Assembly: GCA_021797225.1 (NCBI GenBank) | Contig: JAKAAE010000028.1 | Location: 1-15,052, forward strand | Source: Thermoplasmata archaeon | GTDB taxonomy: Archaea; Thermoplasmatota; Thermoplasmata; Thermoplasmatales; Thermoplasmataceae | DNA length: 15,052 nucleotides | Reading direction: 5' to 3' | Part shown: in pieces, positions 1 to 7,187 of the stretch | Numbering within the stretch: position 1 is the first letter of the stretch | Layout: every line of letters starts with the position of its first letter | Made by a program: the position numbers and the translations under genes | The notes under the pieces: generated by a model | Told to the model about the DNA's origin: nothing | Databases searched by the model: none | What the model saw: only the letters and a program-made list of their open reading frames with translations

Positions 1-26
1 AAATTTACAGCAAGATAATTACACTA

Positions 27-740
27 TCAATTTTCAGGTAATTCATAGACCTTTTTGCTCCCATTTAAATAATGATATATACCCTTGTTTGAAATTATAA
101 TAAATTCATCTTCGTTTCTTTTCTTCATTATATTGTTTATGGATAGTAATCCTCTGCCTCTCTCAGCTTGATCAATATTACCACAATTTTTTGTTGACTC
201 TCCTAATATTGCCTTTTCTATGGCCTCGCAATCATTTTTGAATGGAAGCGAATGATCTTTAAAATTACCCGGTATTCCTATCCCATTATCATAGACAGAT
301 ATTTCAAGCCCTAATCTTTTATAATATTGTACCACAATGTAATTTTCCGTTGATTTTGAATGATCTTTGATATTAGTATATAATTCACCTATTATGTATC
401 CAATCACATTTTTATTTCTTATGTCAAATTTTGAGTTTAAAATGGTAAATGTCCGATCCAATAGATCGTCATAATTATTTTCATTTAAAGTTATTACCGG
501 CATAAAATTTTCGTTTTCTTCCAAGCTATTATAATGGGCTGTAATAAAGTCTATATAACTTTTTACGGGACTGTTTGAATCTTGTATCGTTAAAGGTATA
601 TTATCTCTTAAATATGGGAAAACCAATAATAAAAGTTCTGTGTCTATAAAACTAAATTTTGACAAGTCGACAGTATCTGTTTTTTCCAGATTTTCTCTGA
701 TAATCAGAAATTCTTTGTACCAATCTAAAAGACTTTTCAT
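27..740 (-). CDS. STAS-like / GHKL ATPase domain protein
   Basis: This 237-residue soluble protein has a C-terminal GHKL (HATPase_c) ATP-binding fold. The N-box helix is around residues 113-127, with E119, N123 and D126-H127. The G1 box is DNGIGIP at 151-157 and the G2 box GRGL at 195-198, separated by a short ATP lid. The N-terminal 90 residues contain a strand-helix unit (VDLSKFSFID at 24-33) that resembles STAS-like partners of this ATPase class, but I see no phospho-acceptor histidine, transmembrane segment or receiver domain. It may therefore be a serine-protein-kinase or anti-sigma-type regulatory ATPase rather than a classical sensor kinase; this role is inference. The ATG at 740 is preceded by an AT-rich stretch about 24 bases upstream, compatible with leaderless transcription. 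The gene lies 40 bases downstream of vapC on the same strand, suggesting a small accessory cluster. Confidence 0.75.
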   Translation of the reverse strand: MKSLLDWYKEFLIIRENLEKTDTVDLSKFSFIDTELLLLVFPYLRDNIPLTIQDSNSPVKSYIDFITAHYNSLEENENFMPVITLNENNYDDLLDRTFTILNSKFDIRNKNVIGYIIGELYTNIKDHSKSTENYIVVQYYKRLGLEISVYDNGIGIPGNFKDHSLPFKNDCEAIEKAILGESTKNCGNIDQAERGRGLLSINNIMKKRNEDEFIIISNKGIYHYLNGSKKVYELPEN

Positions 741-780
741 TGTGTGATATAAATGTTTTAAATATTAATTTTTGTTTAGG

Positions 781-1197
781 TTATAAAACGTTATTTAACG
801 GGATTCTTTTAACTCCAACTATGTTATTAAAATCAGAATCGTTGGTAACAATTTCGCCAATATCATTTTCTATACAGCAGGCTACGTGTATTGAATCTCG
901 TGGGTCTAATCTATATTTTTTCATTAAATCGATAGCGGTTCTCAATTCTTTTTCTCCCACATTCAATATTTTGAGTTTAGGGAATGTAAGGAATTTTTTG
1001 CCCTCAATGATTGCAGTTTCTCTGTCTTCAAACCTTTTGATCGCCCACACTACTTCATCCCAGGTCAGGGTTGACGTCGAGGCTAATATTTTTCCCTCAA
1101 ATATTGCCTTCAATATATTTTTAGAATTTATCGCATCCTCATCAGAATCTGGGGATAACGCTGCGTATATAAAGACGTTAGAATCTATGTAAATCAT
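781..1197 (-). CDS. vapC: VapC-family PIN-domain toxin (ribonuclease)
   Basis: This is a PIN-domain protein of 138 residues. From the chosen ATG at 1197, the acidic metal-binding residues are D5 in MIYIDSNVF, E48 in the TWDEVVWA helix, D101 in PRDSIHVA, and D120/D122 in VTNDSDF. That is the full set expected for an active Mg-dependent PIN nuclease. VapC toxins cleave tRNA or rRNA when released from their antitoxin. The open frame extends back to 1272, but that extension lies inside vapB and carries no PIN sequence. The ATG at 1197 (or 1206) follows a GATGAGG stretch acting as a ribosome-binding site. The start overlaps the end of the upstream antitoxin gene by about 20 bases, the usual coupled vapBC layout. 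Family assignment is firm; the RNA target is unknown. Confidence 0.88.
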   Translation of the reverse strand: MIYIDSNVFIYAALSPDSDEDAINSKNILKAIFEGKILASTSTLTWDEVVWAIKRFEDRETAIIEGKKFLTFPKLKILNVGEKELRTAIDLMKKYRLDPRDSIHVACCIENDIGEIVTNDSDFNNIVGVKRIPLNNVL

Positions 1198-1429
1198 ATT
1201 CCTCATCAAGTATATCTTTAATAGATCTTGAGTTAAGATTTGGTATCTTTTTCGGTACATTTGCAAAATCATTGACTATCTCTTCTGGTTTGTTTTTGAC
1301 TTCTATTATTATTTTGCCATCTTCCAAATTCAATTCAACTTCAGTCCCTCTCTTTAAGCCCATCTTAACTCTGATATCTTTAGGGATTACGATTTGGCCT
1401 TTTTCATTTATGGTCCTTTCAAGTTTCAT
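1178..1429 (-). CDS. vapB: VapB antitoxin, AbrB/MazE-like DNA-binding
   Basis: This 83-residue protein starts with an AbrB-type swapped-hairpin domain (residues about 3-45), containing the typical segments INEKGQIVIPKDIR and KMGLKRGTEVEL. The C-terminal tail from residue 46, which includes NKPEEIVNDFANVPKK, is the part expected to bind and block the toxin. AbrB-type antitoxins usually also bind their own promoter, so autoregulation is likely. The gene precedes and overlaps vapC. Upstream there is a TATA-like sequence and short inverted motifs (TAGT...ACTA, 1451-1465) that could be the operator. Confidence 0.88.
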   Translation of the reverse strand: MKLERTINEKGQIVIPKDIRVKMGLKRGTEVELNLEDGKIIIEVKNKPEEIVNDFANVPKKIPNLNSRSIKDILDEEYDLHRF

Positions 1430-1462
1430 TCATACTCACTAGTTCTACATAGTAATAATGAC

Positions 1463-1471
1463 TATTTATAC
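1463..1471 (-). promoter_or_regulatory. TATA-like box of the vapBC operon
   Basis: On the minus strand this reads GTATAAATA, centred about 38 bases before the vapB ATG. Archaeal TATA boxes lie about 26 bases before the start of transcription, so this would give a leader of roughly 12 bases. The adjoining arms TAGT and ACTA, around 1451-1465, form a short inverted repeat downstream of the box, where an autoregulating antitoxin could bind. This comes from inspection only. Confidence 0.4.
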
Positions 1472-1617
1472 TTTTTATACCAACATTGAATATTCATTAT
1501 AACAGAAATGTAAGCAAATCAATATTTCATCTATGTTTAGTCTGATAAAGTCCAATCCATAAAATAACTTAAAATTAATCTATTTTAAAGTTTACAACCT
1601 ATTTTTATACACTACAT

Positions 1618-2748
1618 CTACTTCCCAAGAATTTTCTGTACTTTGCTATATATGCCTTCTGAACAGGATACAAGAATCTGTCTGTTTTCCATTTCTCCGG
1701 AAAGTGCTCTTGCTATTGAGGATACTTCTGTGATTTCCTGCTTTTTACCGCCGTAATACACTGTAGCATAATTCTTGATCCTGCCTTTCCCGGAAAAATA
1801 CAGTGGTGGTACTATATCAATTATATAGTCATGGGCATTGAATTCTTCCAGAAGATTTTTTATGGCGGCTACCCTTTCCCTGCTATAGCTACCCCTGTAT
1901 GCCACTTTATACAGTTGGCGATTTATTATGCGCTTAAGCATAACGGAAGAATTTCTATTCTTAATTTTCTCCATGAATTCAAAATCATTTAGCTTGATAT
2001 CCTCAATGCTTCTCCCTTCCATGTCCATATATGCATAACCGAGCATCTTCTGTGCTATCCTGCATGTTTTATGGAAATAAACTGTATTGAACATCAGGAT
2101 TCTCGTTATTATAATAGATTCAATTGTAGGTATGGATTTTTCCACCCCGATTAGCTTATTTTCATCTATCATGACTGTGTTGAATAATCTTTTGTAATCA
2201 ATCTGTCCCATTGTTACGCCGCAGAAAAGTGCATCCCTTCTGAGATAATCTATCTCGTCCACATCCAGAGGTCCGCTGATCATTTCAGAAAACAATGGAT
2301 ATCGTTTCGATGAACCGGTAGCAACGTCCGCAATATCCTCTGGATTGTATCCGTACTTTTCAAGTATATAAGGTACTGTACTATCATTATATGGGGTTGA
2401 TCCTGTGATAATTTTTTTGGTGATATCCTCATGAACGACACTGTACAGGCTATGGAACTCATCCTCTATCCCGTGGCTAAAAGGCATATGTCCGATATCA
2501 TGCAAAAGTGCAGCCAGGGCAGGAATATCACTATTGATTCCCACTGCCTCCACGAGTTCTTTTGCAAGAAACATTGAGCCAAGCGAATGCTCGAATCTTG
2601 TATGATTGGCTCCTGGAAACACTATATTGCATAAACCCAGCTGTTTGATATACCTTAACCTCTGAAAATATTCTGAATCAACTATTTCATTGAATACCCC
2701 ATCTATTTTTATCGGCCCGTTTACAGGGTCCTGAATAATTTTGTACAT
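1618..2748 (-). CDS. HD-domain phosphohydrolase, SAMHD1/dNTPase-like
   Basis: This 376-residue metal-dependent phosphohydrolase belongs to the SAMHD1-like/dGTPase-related HD family, whose known members hydrolyse deoxynucleoside triphosphates or other phosphoesters. The N-terminal family signature IIQDPVNGPI is at residues 4-13. The HD metal site is H54 (in TRFEHSLG), H83-D84 (LLHDIGHMPFSH, with H87 and H92) and an aspartate in the DVDEIDYLRRD segment at 162-172. The rest is helical and of normal length for the family. I chose the ATG at 2748 because the earlier in-frame codons (2757, 2769) add residues with no family match and run into the SRP RNA 3' end. The gene begins 12 bases after the SRP RNA on the same strand, so it may be transcribed from that promoter. 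Substrate is not predictable from sequence alone. Confidence 0.85.
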   Translation of the reverse strand: MYKIIQDPVNGPIKIDGVFNEIVDSEYFQRLRYIKQLGLCNIVFPGANHTRFEHSLGSMFLAKELVEAVGINSDIPALAALLHDIGHMPFSHGIEDEFHSLYSVVHEDITKKIITGSTPYNDSTVPYILEKYGYNPEDIADVATGSSKRYPLFSEMISGPLDVDEIDYLRRDALFCGVTMGQIDYKRLFNTVMIDENKLIGVEKSIPTIESIIITRILMFNTVYFHKTCRIAQKMLGYAYMDMEGRSIEDIKLNDFEFMEKIKNRNSSVMLKRIINRQLYKVAYRGSYSRERVAAIKNLLEEFNAHDYIIDIVPPLYFSGKGRIKNYATVYYGGKKQEITEVSSIARALSGEMENRQILVSCSEGIYSKVQKILGK

Positions 2749-2760
2749 AATAATCATAAT

Positions 2761-3062
2761 ACTGGACACGCCTGGTTCAGTCCAGGTGTTTTGGTAGCGT
2801 CCTCCACTTCTTCTCCTCCCCGCACCCTCTCAGCATCGATGGTCCAGGATACCGTTGTTCCCTTCCGGGCCTGGCGGGTTTTCCCGGTAAATTGTATATA
2901 TATCTTCCTTTGAAGTTATATATGCAAACCCCCAATCCAAAAGGACAGAGACTCTACGATTCCATGGAGACTGCCAAAGGCCTGGTTGCCCTTGCCAGGC
3001 AGTCGCCCCCGCATTTCGGCACGGGTCACAGGGAGGGCCTGGCTCCCCGGTCTAGTCCAGTA
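2761..3062 (-). ncRNA. Signal recognition particle 7S RNA
   Basis: This about 302-nt RNA is the SRP scaffold for SRP19 and SRP54. On the minus strand the S-domain helix 8 is unmistakable: CCAGGC-CCC-GGAA-GGG followed by AACAACGGTA and the closing CCTGG (about 2838-2872), giving the GGAA tetraloop and the SRP54-binding internal loop. A helix 6 hairpin (CTTC-AAAG-GAAG inside AU-rich arms) lies just 5' of it. The termini pair as archaeal helix 1: ACTGGAC at the 5' end (3062-3056) with GTCCAGT at the 3' end (2767-2761). The 5' part, with CTGTGACCCGTGCCG, fits the Alu domain. It is strikingly GC-rich compared with its surroundings, as expected for a thermophile or acidophile structural RNA. A weak T/A-rich box lies about 25 bases upstream. 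The ends are set by helix 1 pairing and could be off by a few bases. Confidence 0.93.
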
Positions 3063-3095
3063 TAACAGCAATGTAGACATGTTAAAAAAATTTTG

Positions 3096-3599
3096 CTATT
3101 GTTTGAAATATTCCTGTGCCTTGATATAATCTTCCTTATAATTCAGATTAAAGAAACTATTATCCTGCATTTCTATATCGGTATAGGAAAGTTCTCCATT
3201 TTCTGGTCTTTTAAAAAACATTGATATTCCGGAGAGTTCCCCATTTATCTTCAGTGTTGCTATGTCTGTACTGACTGTGCCTGATAATTCAATAAAATTT
3301 TTGAGCAATTTTTCAGAAAATATTACATCTCCGGGAAGAACAAGTGCAGGAATAGAGCATAGCTTTAGTGAATATTTCAAATCTTCTGAATAGGTGCCGG
3401 TGCCGGTTATGATCTCAACCTCTTCTGTATCAGATAGAAATTCTGTGCCTTTGCTTATGCAAATCTTAACTATGAACCCTAAATCTTTCAGTGAGGCAAT
3501 AATTTTGTATAATACAGGTTCACTATTGATTTTCAGGAGCATTTTTTTATTATCTCCCATCCTGGAGCCTTTTCCACCGGCCATGATTACTGCATCCAT
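3096..3599 (-). CDS. MobA/CobY-like nucleotidyltransferase
   Basis: This 167-residue protein is a compact nucleotidyltransferase of the MobA/CobY/IspD superfamily. The N-terminal nucleotide-binding loop reads MAGGKGSRMGDNKKML (residues 6-21), and a metal-binding aspartate is plausible in LVLPGDVIF. The closing segment LNYKEDYIKAQEY resembles the 'N..ED...A' ending of the family. In archaea this size and loop fit best with CobY (GTP:adenosylcobinamide-phosphate guanylyltransferase), but molybdenum-cofactor guanylyltransferase or another small NTP transferase cannot be excluded. No cobalamin or molybdopterin genes are nearby to decide. A TATA-like ACTAAATTAG about 24 bases before the ATG indicates a leaderless transcript. 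The stop lies 33 bases upstream of the SRP RNA 5' end, so the two may share read-through transcription. Confidence 0.75.
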   Translation of the reverse strand: MDAVIMAGGKGSRMGDNKKMLLKINSEPVLYKIIASLKDLGFIVKICISKGTEFLSDTEEVEIITGTGTYSEDLKYSLKLCSIPALVLPGDVIFSEKLLKNFIELSGTVSTDIATLKINGELSGISMFFKRPENGELSYTDIEMQDNSFFNLNYKEDYIKAQEYFKQ

Positions 3600-3650
3600 A
3601 GACTTTAATGACGAATGTCTAATTTAGTTTTTCTCTGCATTTCCATGTTT

Positions 3651-3756
3651 GATTTTATAAAGCAATCTCGGTTGAAAGAACATAGAAAACAAACTGGTTT
3701 CTACGCCATGTCACAGGGCTTATCGCTTTCAATTCCAATAATGGGATGTATAAAAC
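3651..3756. repeat. Imperfect inverted repeat, CRISPR-repeat-like arms
   Basis: Three nested complementary pairs are visible: GATTTTATA (3651-3659) with TATAAAAC (3749-3756); GTTGAAAG (3671-3678) with CTTTCAAT (3726-3733); and TAGAAA (3683-3688) with TTTCTA (3698-3703). Each arm read toward the centre ends in TTGAAAG, and the right arm read on the minus strand has the size (about 31 nt), the internal CCC...TTGG pairing and the GAAAG end typical of archaeal CRISPR repeats. The two arms are in opposite orientation, so this is not an array. It could be a hairpin RNA, a MITE remnant or degenerate orphan repeats. Confidence 0.4.
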
Positions 3757-3916
3757 TGTTCTTAATATACCAGCTCTTTATGGGAATCATACACATAATT
3801 TAAGCATGCACTAGATTCAACAAAAAGTATTTCCATTTTTTAGCTAAATCATCTCAATGATCACTACAAATTATTTATGAAGATATAATTTATGTATTAA
3901 GTATATTATAAACATC

Positions 3917-3924
3917 TTTATAAT
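3917..3924 (+). promoter_or_regulatory. TATA box of the methyltransferase gene
   Basis: TTTATAAT is centred about 25 bases before the ATG at 3946. That spacing puts the transcription start at or next to the start codon, so the mRNA is predicted to be leaderless. It also argues against the upstream TTG at 3937 as start. Confidence 0.55.
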
Positions 3925-3945
3925 CAATATTTAATATTGTATAGT

Positions 3946-4539
3946 ATGAAAGACTATTATGTTGATGGTGAGGAAAAATTTGGGTACTTCACAACATCAT
4001 TTTATGACGTTTTCGCCTGGCGCATGCTCAAAAAGCTTTACAGTTTTACTATTCAGGAAATAAAAAATATGTCTCCAGCATCTGTGCTTGATATAGGTGC
4101 AGGGCCTGGAAGACTTTCAGTAATGGTGGCAAAGCAATTTCCAAACGCAGAATTCTATACAGTTGATCCGTCGGAATATATGGTTAGGGTGGAGAATAAA
4201 AATTTTGAAAAGGCAGGAATCAAAGCCACATGCAAACTGGGAAGTAGCAGGGAGATACCATTTGATAGGGAATTCGATCTAATCTTTACAACGCTATCAT
4301 TCCATCACTGGGAAAACAGGGATAGCAGTATTTCATATATACTGTCAAAGCTTTCTGATAGGGGAACCTTCCTTATCATAGAATTCATGGAGGATAATTA
4401 CAAATCACCTATGTCACTGCATAAAAAACATTCAATATCAAAGAAATATGCTGAATCCCTCCATTTTGACGGTTATGAAAAGAAAATAAATACATCAGGA
4501 GAATTCATAGCACTGAGCTTTACAAAAATTCCAAGCTAA
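3946..4539 (+). CDS. Class I SAM-dependent methyltransferase
   Basis: This 197-residue protein has a Rossmann-type methyltransferase core. Motif I is VLDIGAGPGRLS (47-58), the SAM ribose-binding acid is D74 in FYTVDPSEYM, and the segment FDLIFTTLSFHHWEN matches the motif IV region. The C-terminal part is short and carries no second domain. The family methylates many small molecules, including quinones, and the substrate here cannot be read from sequence. The ATG at 3946 was preferred to the TTG at 3937 because of the well-placed TATA box. Its TAA stop overlaps the stop of the convergent UbiD gene by three bases. The neighbourhood with UbiD makes a quinone-type substrate conceivable, but the genes are on opposite strands, so this is weak inference. 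Confidence 0.85.
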   Translation: MKDYYVDGEEKFGYFTTSFYDVFAWRMLKKLYSFTIQEIKNMSPASVLDIGAGPGRLSVMVAKQFPNAEFYTVDPSEYMVRVENKNFEKAGIKATCKLGSSREIPFDREFDLIFTTLSFHHWENRDSSISYILSKLSDRGTFLIIEFMEDNYKSPMSLHKKHSISKKYAESLHFDGYEKKINTSGEFIALSFTKIPS

Positions 4540-5981
4540 TTCTGTGATTGTTCCATTTTTTTTATTATTTCATCAGCCTTTTTCTCAATATCTGGTGACA
4601 TGGACAATGTATCTGGCCACGGCCTGTTGTAATTTTCTGCAGGGGATTTTCTGGTGGCGTCAATTCCCATTTTTGATCCCAGGTTGAATAGCCTTGCGGG
4701 ATGATCAAGTGAATCAGTTGGCGTATTTGGAACCATGAAAACATCGTTCACAGGATCTATTCTTGTGGTCATCGCCCACATGACCTGCTTCATATCATGT
4801 ACATCCACATCATCATCGACCACAACGACTATTTTGGTAAACATCATCTGGCCAGTTCCCCAAATGGCGAACATAACCTTTTTTGCCTGCCCGGGGTACC
4901 TTTTCCTTATTGATACAACGATCATATTACTTACAACGGTTTCTTCTGGTATGTTCATATCTACAATTTCCGGTATCTGTATCTGTATAAGCGGGAGAAA
5001 CATCCTCTCTATTGCCTTCCCGATTTTTACATCCTCATGCCATAACTTTCCAACTATGGTTGTGGAATAAATCGGATTCAGCCTCTGGACTATCTTTTTT
5101 ATATGGAATACCGGGAATTGCTCCTCAAGCGAGTAATATCCAGTATGATCACCGAATGGTCCTTCCACTCTTGTTTCACTGGGATCTATGTAGCCTTCCA
5201 GGACTATCTGTGAGCTTCTCGGATATTCAATGTTTACTGTTTCCCCTTTTATAAGGTCAAGATGCTTCTTAGCAAGTATTCCCCTGAATGAAAACTCGTC
5301 TATGCCGTTGGGAAGGGGCGCTATGGACGAAAAGAATGTCAATGGATCAACACCTATGGCAACGGCAACATCCATGATTTTGCCCTCCTGCTTATATCTG
5401 TCCATATGCTCAGCACCGCCCTTATGGATATGCCAGTGCATGCCTGCAGTTTCGTCATCATATACCTGCATCCTGTATGTTCCGACATTTCTAGTTCCAG
5501 TATCCGGGTCCTTGGTTATCACAACAGGCATTGTAATGTAACGTCCTCCATCCTTCGGCCAATTCTTTGTTATAGGGTATTCGGATAGATGTGGGTCTAA
5601 AACCTCAAATTCAGATCCTTTCCTGTTGTAAACTTTGGGCTTTATCCCGCTCATTTCCTTGAGCATTTCAAGCCCTCTGGATATCATTGACTCTGTATCA
5701 TCAGGTATTCTGACTATATTTTTCAATTTAAGGCCTATGTTGTATGGTGTGTCACCAAGTATTGCCTCTATCTTTTTTTCTGATGAAAATATATTGCCTA
5801 ATACAGGCATCTTTGAACCTTTGACTTTATTGAACAGAATGGTTTTCTTCTTTCCTATTCTCTCCTCTTCACTTAATATATATGTCAGTTCAAGGTCTGG
5901 GTCCACCTCTTCGTTTATCTTTATAATGTCATTATTGCCCTCCTGGTATTTTATGAAATCATTCAAATCGTCAAAAGTCAT
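4536..5981 (-). CDS. ubiD: UbiD-family prenylated-FMN decarboxylase
   Basis: This 481-residue protein is a full-length member of the UbiD/Fdc1 decarboxylases, which use prenylated FMN to decarboxylate aromatic or unsaturated acids. N165 and R170 in NVGTYRMQ, and E273 and D278 in EGPFGDHTGYY, fit the cofactor-binding and catalytic positions known from Fdc1 (N168, R173, E277, E282). The stretch HWHIHKGGAEH also fits the cofactor/metal region. The substrate may be a quinone precursor such as a hydroxybenzoate or naphthoate derivative. No UbiX prenyltransferase gene is in the window, so the cofactor must be supplied from elsewhere. The start is the ATG at 5981, with a TATA-like sequence (6003-6008) about 24 bases upstream; the TTG at 5987 is less likely. 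The gene is monocistronic and convergent with the methyltransferase. Confidence 0.88.
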   Translation of the reverse strand: MTFDDLNDFIKYQEGNNDIIKINEEVDPDLELTYILSEEERIGKKKTILFNKVKGSKMPVLGNIFSSEKKIEAILGDTPYNIGLKLKNIVRIPDDTESMISRGLEMLKEMSGIKPKVYNRKGSEFEVLDPHLSEYPITKNWPKDGGRYITMPVVITKDPDTGTRNVGTYRMQVYDDETAGMHWHIHKGGAEHMDRYKQEGKIMDVAVAIGVDPLTFFSSIAPLPNGIDEFSFRGILAKKHLDLIKGETVNIEYPRSSQIVLEGYIDPSETRVEGPFGDHTGYYSLEEQFPVFHIKKIVQRLNPIYSTTIVGKLWHEDVKIGKAIERMFLPLIQIQIPEIVDMNIPEETVVSNMIVVSIRKRYPGQAKKVMFAIWGTGQMMFTKIVVVVDDDVDVHDMKQVMWAMTTRIDPVNDVFMVPNTPTDSLDHPARLFNLGSKMGIDATRKSPAENYNRPWPDTLSMSPDIEKKADEIIKKMEQSQN

Positions 5982-6002
5982 ATGCAATAATGCCTTAATT
6001 AA

Positions 6003-6008
6003 ATATAA
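6003..6008 (-). promoter_or_regulatory. TATA-like box of ubiD
   Basis: AAATTATATTTA on the minus strand is centred about 24 bases before the ubiD ATG, consistent with a leaderless transcript. It sits within the short gap before the end of the upstream membrane-protein gene. Confidence 0.45.
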
Positions 6009-6011
6009 TTT

Positions 6012-6839
6012 TTATCTTATAAAATGTATTCTGGGTTTTATTACTGAATCATAAAAATTCATGGCTGAAATGATTACCATAAGTATGCCTGCTATAAGTG
6101 CAAATATGCCCGATATAATCAGCAGGAAGGTATTGAGGTCCCCAACAGCAGCGGGAAATCCAACAAGGTTTATGGAAACCATTGATGCACCGGTTATTAT
6201 CATGCCTATGGCAAATATGAATAGTCCAAGGGATTTACCGGATTCAGTTAGAAAATCAGCAATGATCTGTGTTGAATTGAAAAGGAACGCAAGTATGAGT
6301 AATATTTCCATTATGATGAATGCCTGTGCCCAGAGTGCAGAATTAAGATAGGATGTTCCGAATGTGAATGTATAAGGCATTAGTGGATATCCTGCCATGG
6401 CAATGTAAACCAGAATTACTGCTATTATTATCATAACACGGGATAGGAGCTCATCCTCTTTAAAATAATAATACATAAAGCCAAAGGCAAGTCCCACAAA
6501 TCCAACTATTCCCGGGAAAAGCCCTGTGCCTGCATTGATTTCAAGTATTATTTCAGAGATAAAAATTATGGAAAACAAACCCATAGACATGAATATCAAT
6601 CTATCTGTAATTTTAAGCTTCCCTGACTGGTATATGCTAAAAACTATCGCCGCATAAAATACATCAAACAATATGATAAATATAAGACTAATCTTAAATA
6701 AAAGATCATTGTGGCCTGTCAAGGTAAACAATGTGTTTACAAGTGAAACAATTATGAAAAAACCTATTGAGGCAAAAAGAAGCAAGTGGGATATTCTGTT
6801 TATCCTCGTTCTGGAATCCTCATTGCTGTAAGATGACAT
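6012..6839 (-). CDS. Polytopic membrane protein, eight predicted helices
   Basis: This 275-residue protein of unknown function has about eight hydrophobic segments (roughly residues 17-38, 45-67, 75-98, 103-124, 130-150, 163-188, 199-226 and 233-258). A short hydrophilic N-terminus (MSSYSNEDSRTRINR) and a basic C-terminus (KPRIHFIR) flank them. No transporter signature, charged motif within the membrane or conserved active site is recognised. The start is the ATG at 6839; a GTG two codons earlier is in frame. The gene follows the HxlR-type regulator by 21 bases on the same strand, so it is probably in one operon with it, and the regulator may control it. A TATA-like TAAATA about 25 bases upstream could also allow separate leaderless expression. 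Confidence 0.7.
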   Translation of the reverse strand: MSSYSNEDSRTRINRISHLLLFASIGFFIIVSLVNTLFTLTGHNDLLFKISLIFIILFDVFYAAIVFSIYQSGKLKITDRLIFMSMGLFSIIFISEIILEINAGTGLFPGIVGFVGLAFGFMYYYFKEDELLSRVMIIIAVILVYIAMAGYPLMPYTFTFGTSYLNSALWAQAFIIMEILLILAFLFNSTQIIADFLTESGKSLGLFIFAIGMIITGASMVSINLVGFPAAVGDLNTFLLIISGIFALIAGILMVIISAMNFYDSVIKPRIHFIR

Positions 6840-6860
6840 GCACACTATAAATAAAAATCC

Positions 6861-7187
6861 TTATTTAGTCTTTGTTACAGGTGATTTTATATTCCCATTT
6901 ATTGATTCTATTTCATTCAATGGTTGTATCATTGCTATTCCTTTTTCTGAAAGGCGGTATATGACTCTATGGGGTTTTTCCGATACTGTTATCCTGTTTA
7001 TTATTCCCTCATGGTCAAGTATTTTCAGTGCCTCTGTGAGTGCCTTAGGAGTTATATTATCCATCCTGTTATATATCTCGTTGTATCCAGAATTCCCGTA
7101 TATGGAAAGGAACTTGATTATAACCGGTTCCCATTTACCTCTTAGAGGCTTCAATGCCGTGCTAAGCGGGCATTCATTCGAGTTCAT
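6861..7187 (-). CDS. HxlR-family winged-helix transcriptional regulator
   Basis: This 108-residue protein spans a whole HxlR domain. It opens with ECPLSTALKPLRGKWEPVII (the CP...GKW family signature), has the recognition-helix region ITPKALTEALKILDHEGII, and the wing VSEKPHRVIYRLSEKGIAMI. HxlR proteins are dimeric regulators, often responding to redox or aldehyde stress; the cysteine C6 is the one used for sensing in some relatives. Its start at 7187 has a strong GGAGGT ribosome-binding site inside the 3' end of the upstream small gene, which it overlaps by 14 bases. It therefore appears to be an internal operon gene, followed by the membrane protein. Confidence 0.88.
   Translation of the reverse strand: MNSNECPLSTALKPLRGKWEPVIIKFLSIYGNSGYNEIYNRMDNITPKALTEALKILDHEGIINRITVSEKPHRVIYRLSEKGIAMIQPLNEIESINGNIKSPVTKTK

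Larger units (their letters stand above)
3600..3945. other. Divergent intergenic region with structured repeat
   Basis: This gap of 346 bases lies between two divergent genes. It holds the leaderless promoter of the nucleotidyltransferase at its left end (TATA-like around 3620-3628), the promoter of the methyltransferase at its right end, and an imperfect inverted repeat at 3651-3756 described separately. A short plus-strand frame (3615-3803) and interrupted minus-strand frames exist. The codon content shows no recognisable protein and I do not call a gene. Confidence 0.5.

Noticed and set aside
740..1192. 150-codon plus-strand frame
   Set aside because: It is antisense to the PIN toxin gene and is a shadow of it; the minus-strand frame has all the PIN catalytic residues.
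1198..1272. Extended start of the PIN toxin
   Set aside because: The extra 25 codons lie inside the antitoxin gene and lack any PIN-family sequence; the ATG at 1197 fits the domain start.
3651..3756. CRISPR array
   Set aside because: Only two degenerate repeat-like arms, in opposite orientation, no regular spacing and no cas genes, so only a repeat is reported.
3660..3790. Minus-strand frame with Cys-rich fragments either side of a TAG (PCDMA, then KPVCFLC)
   Set aside because: It looked like a broken zinc-binding protein, but the stretch is only about 50 codons and lies within the inverted repeat; no family could be named.
3615..3803. 62-codon plus-strand frame in the divergent gap
   Set aside because: It overlaps the promoter of the nucleotidyltransferase and the inverted repeat, has no recognisable domain and no clear ribosome-binding site, and is better explained as chance.
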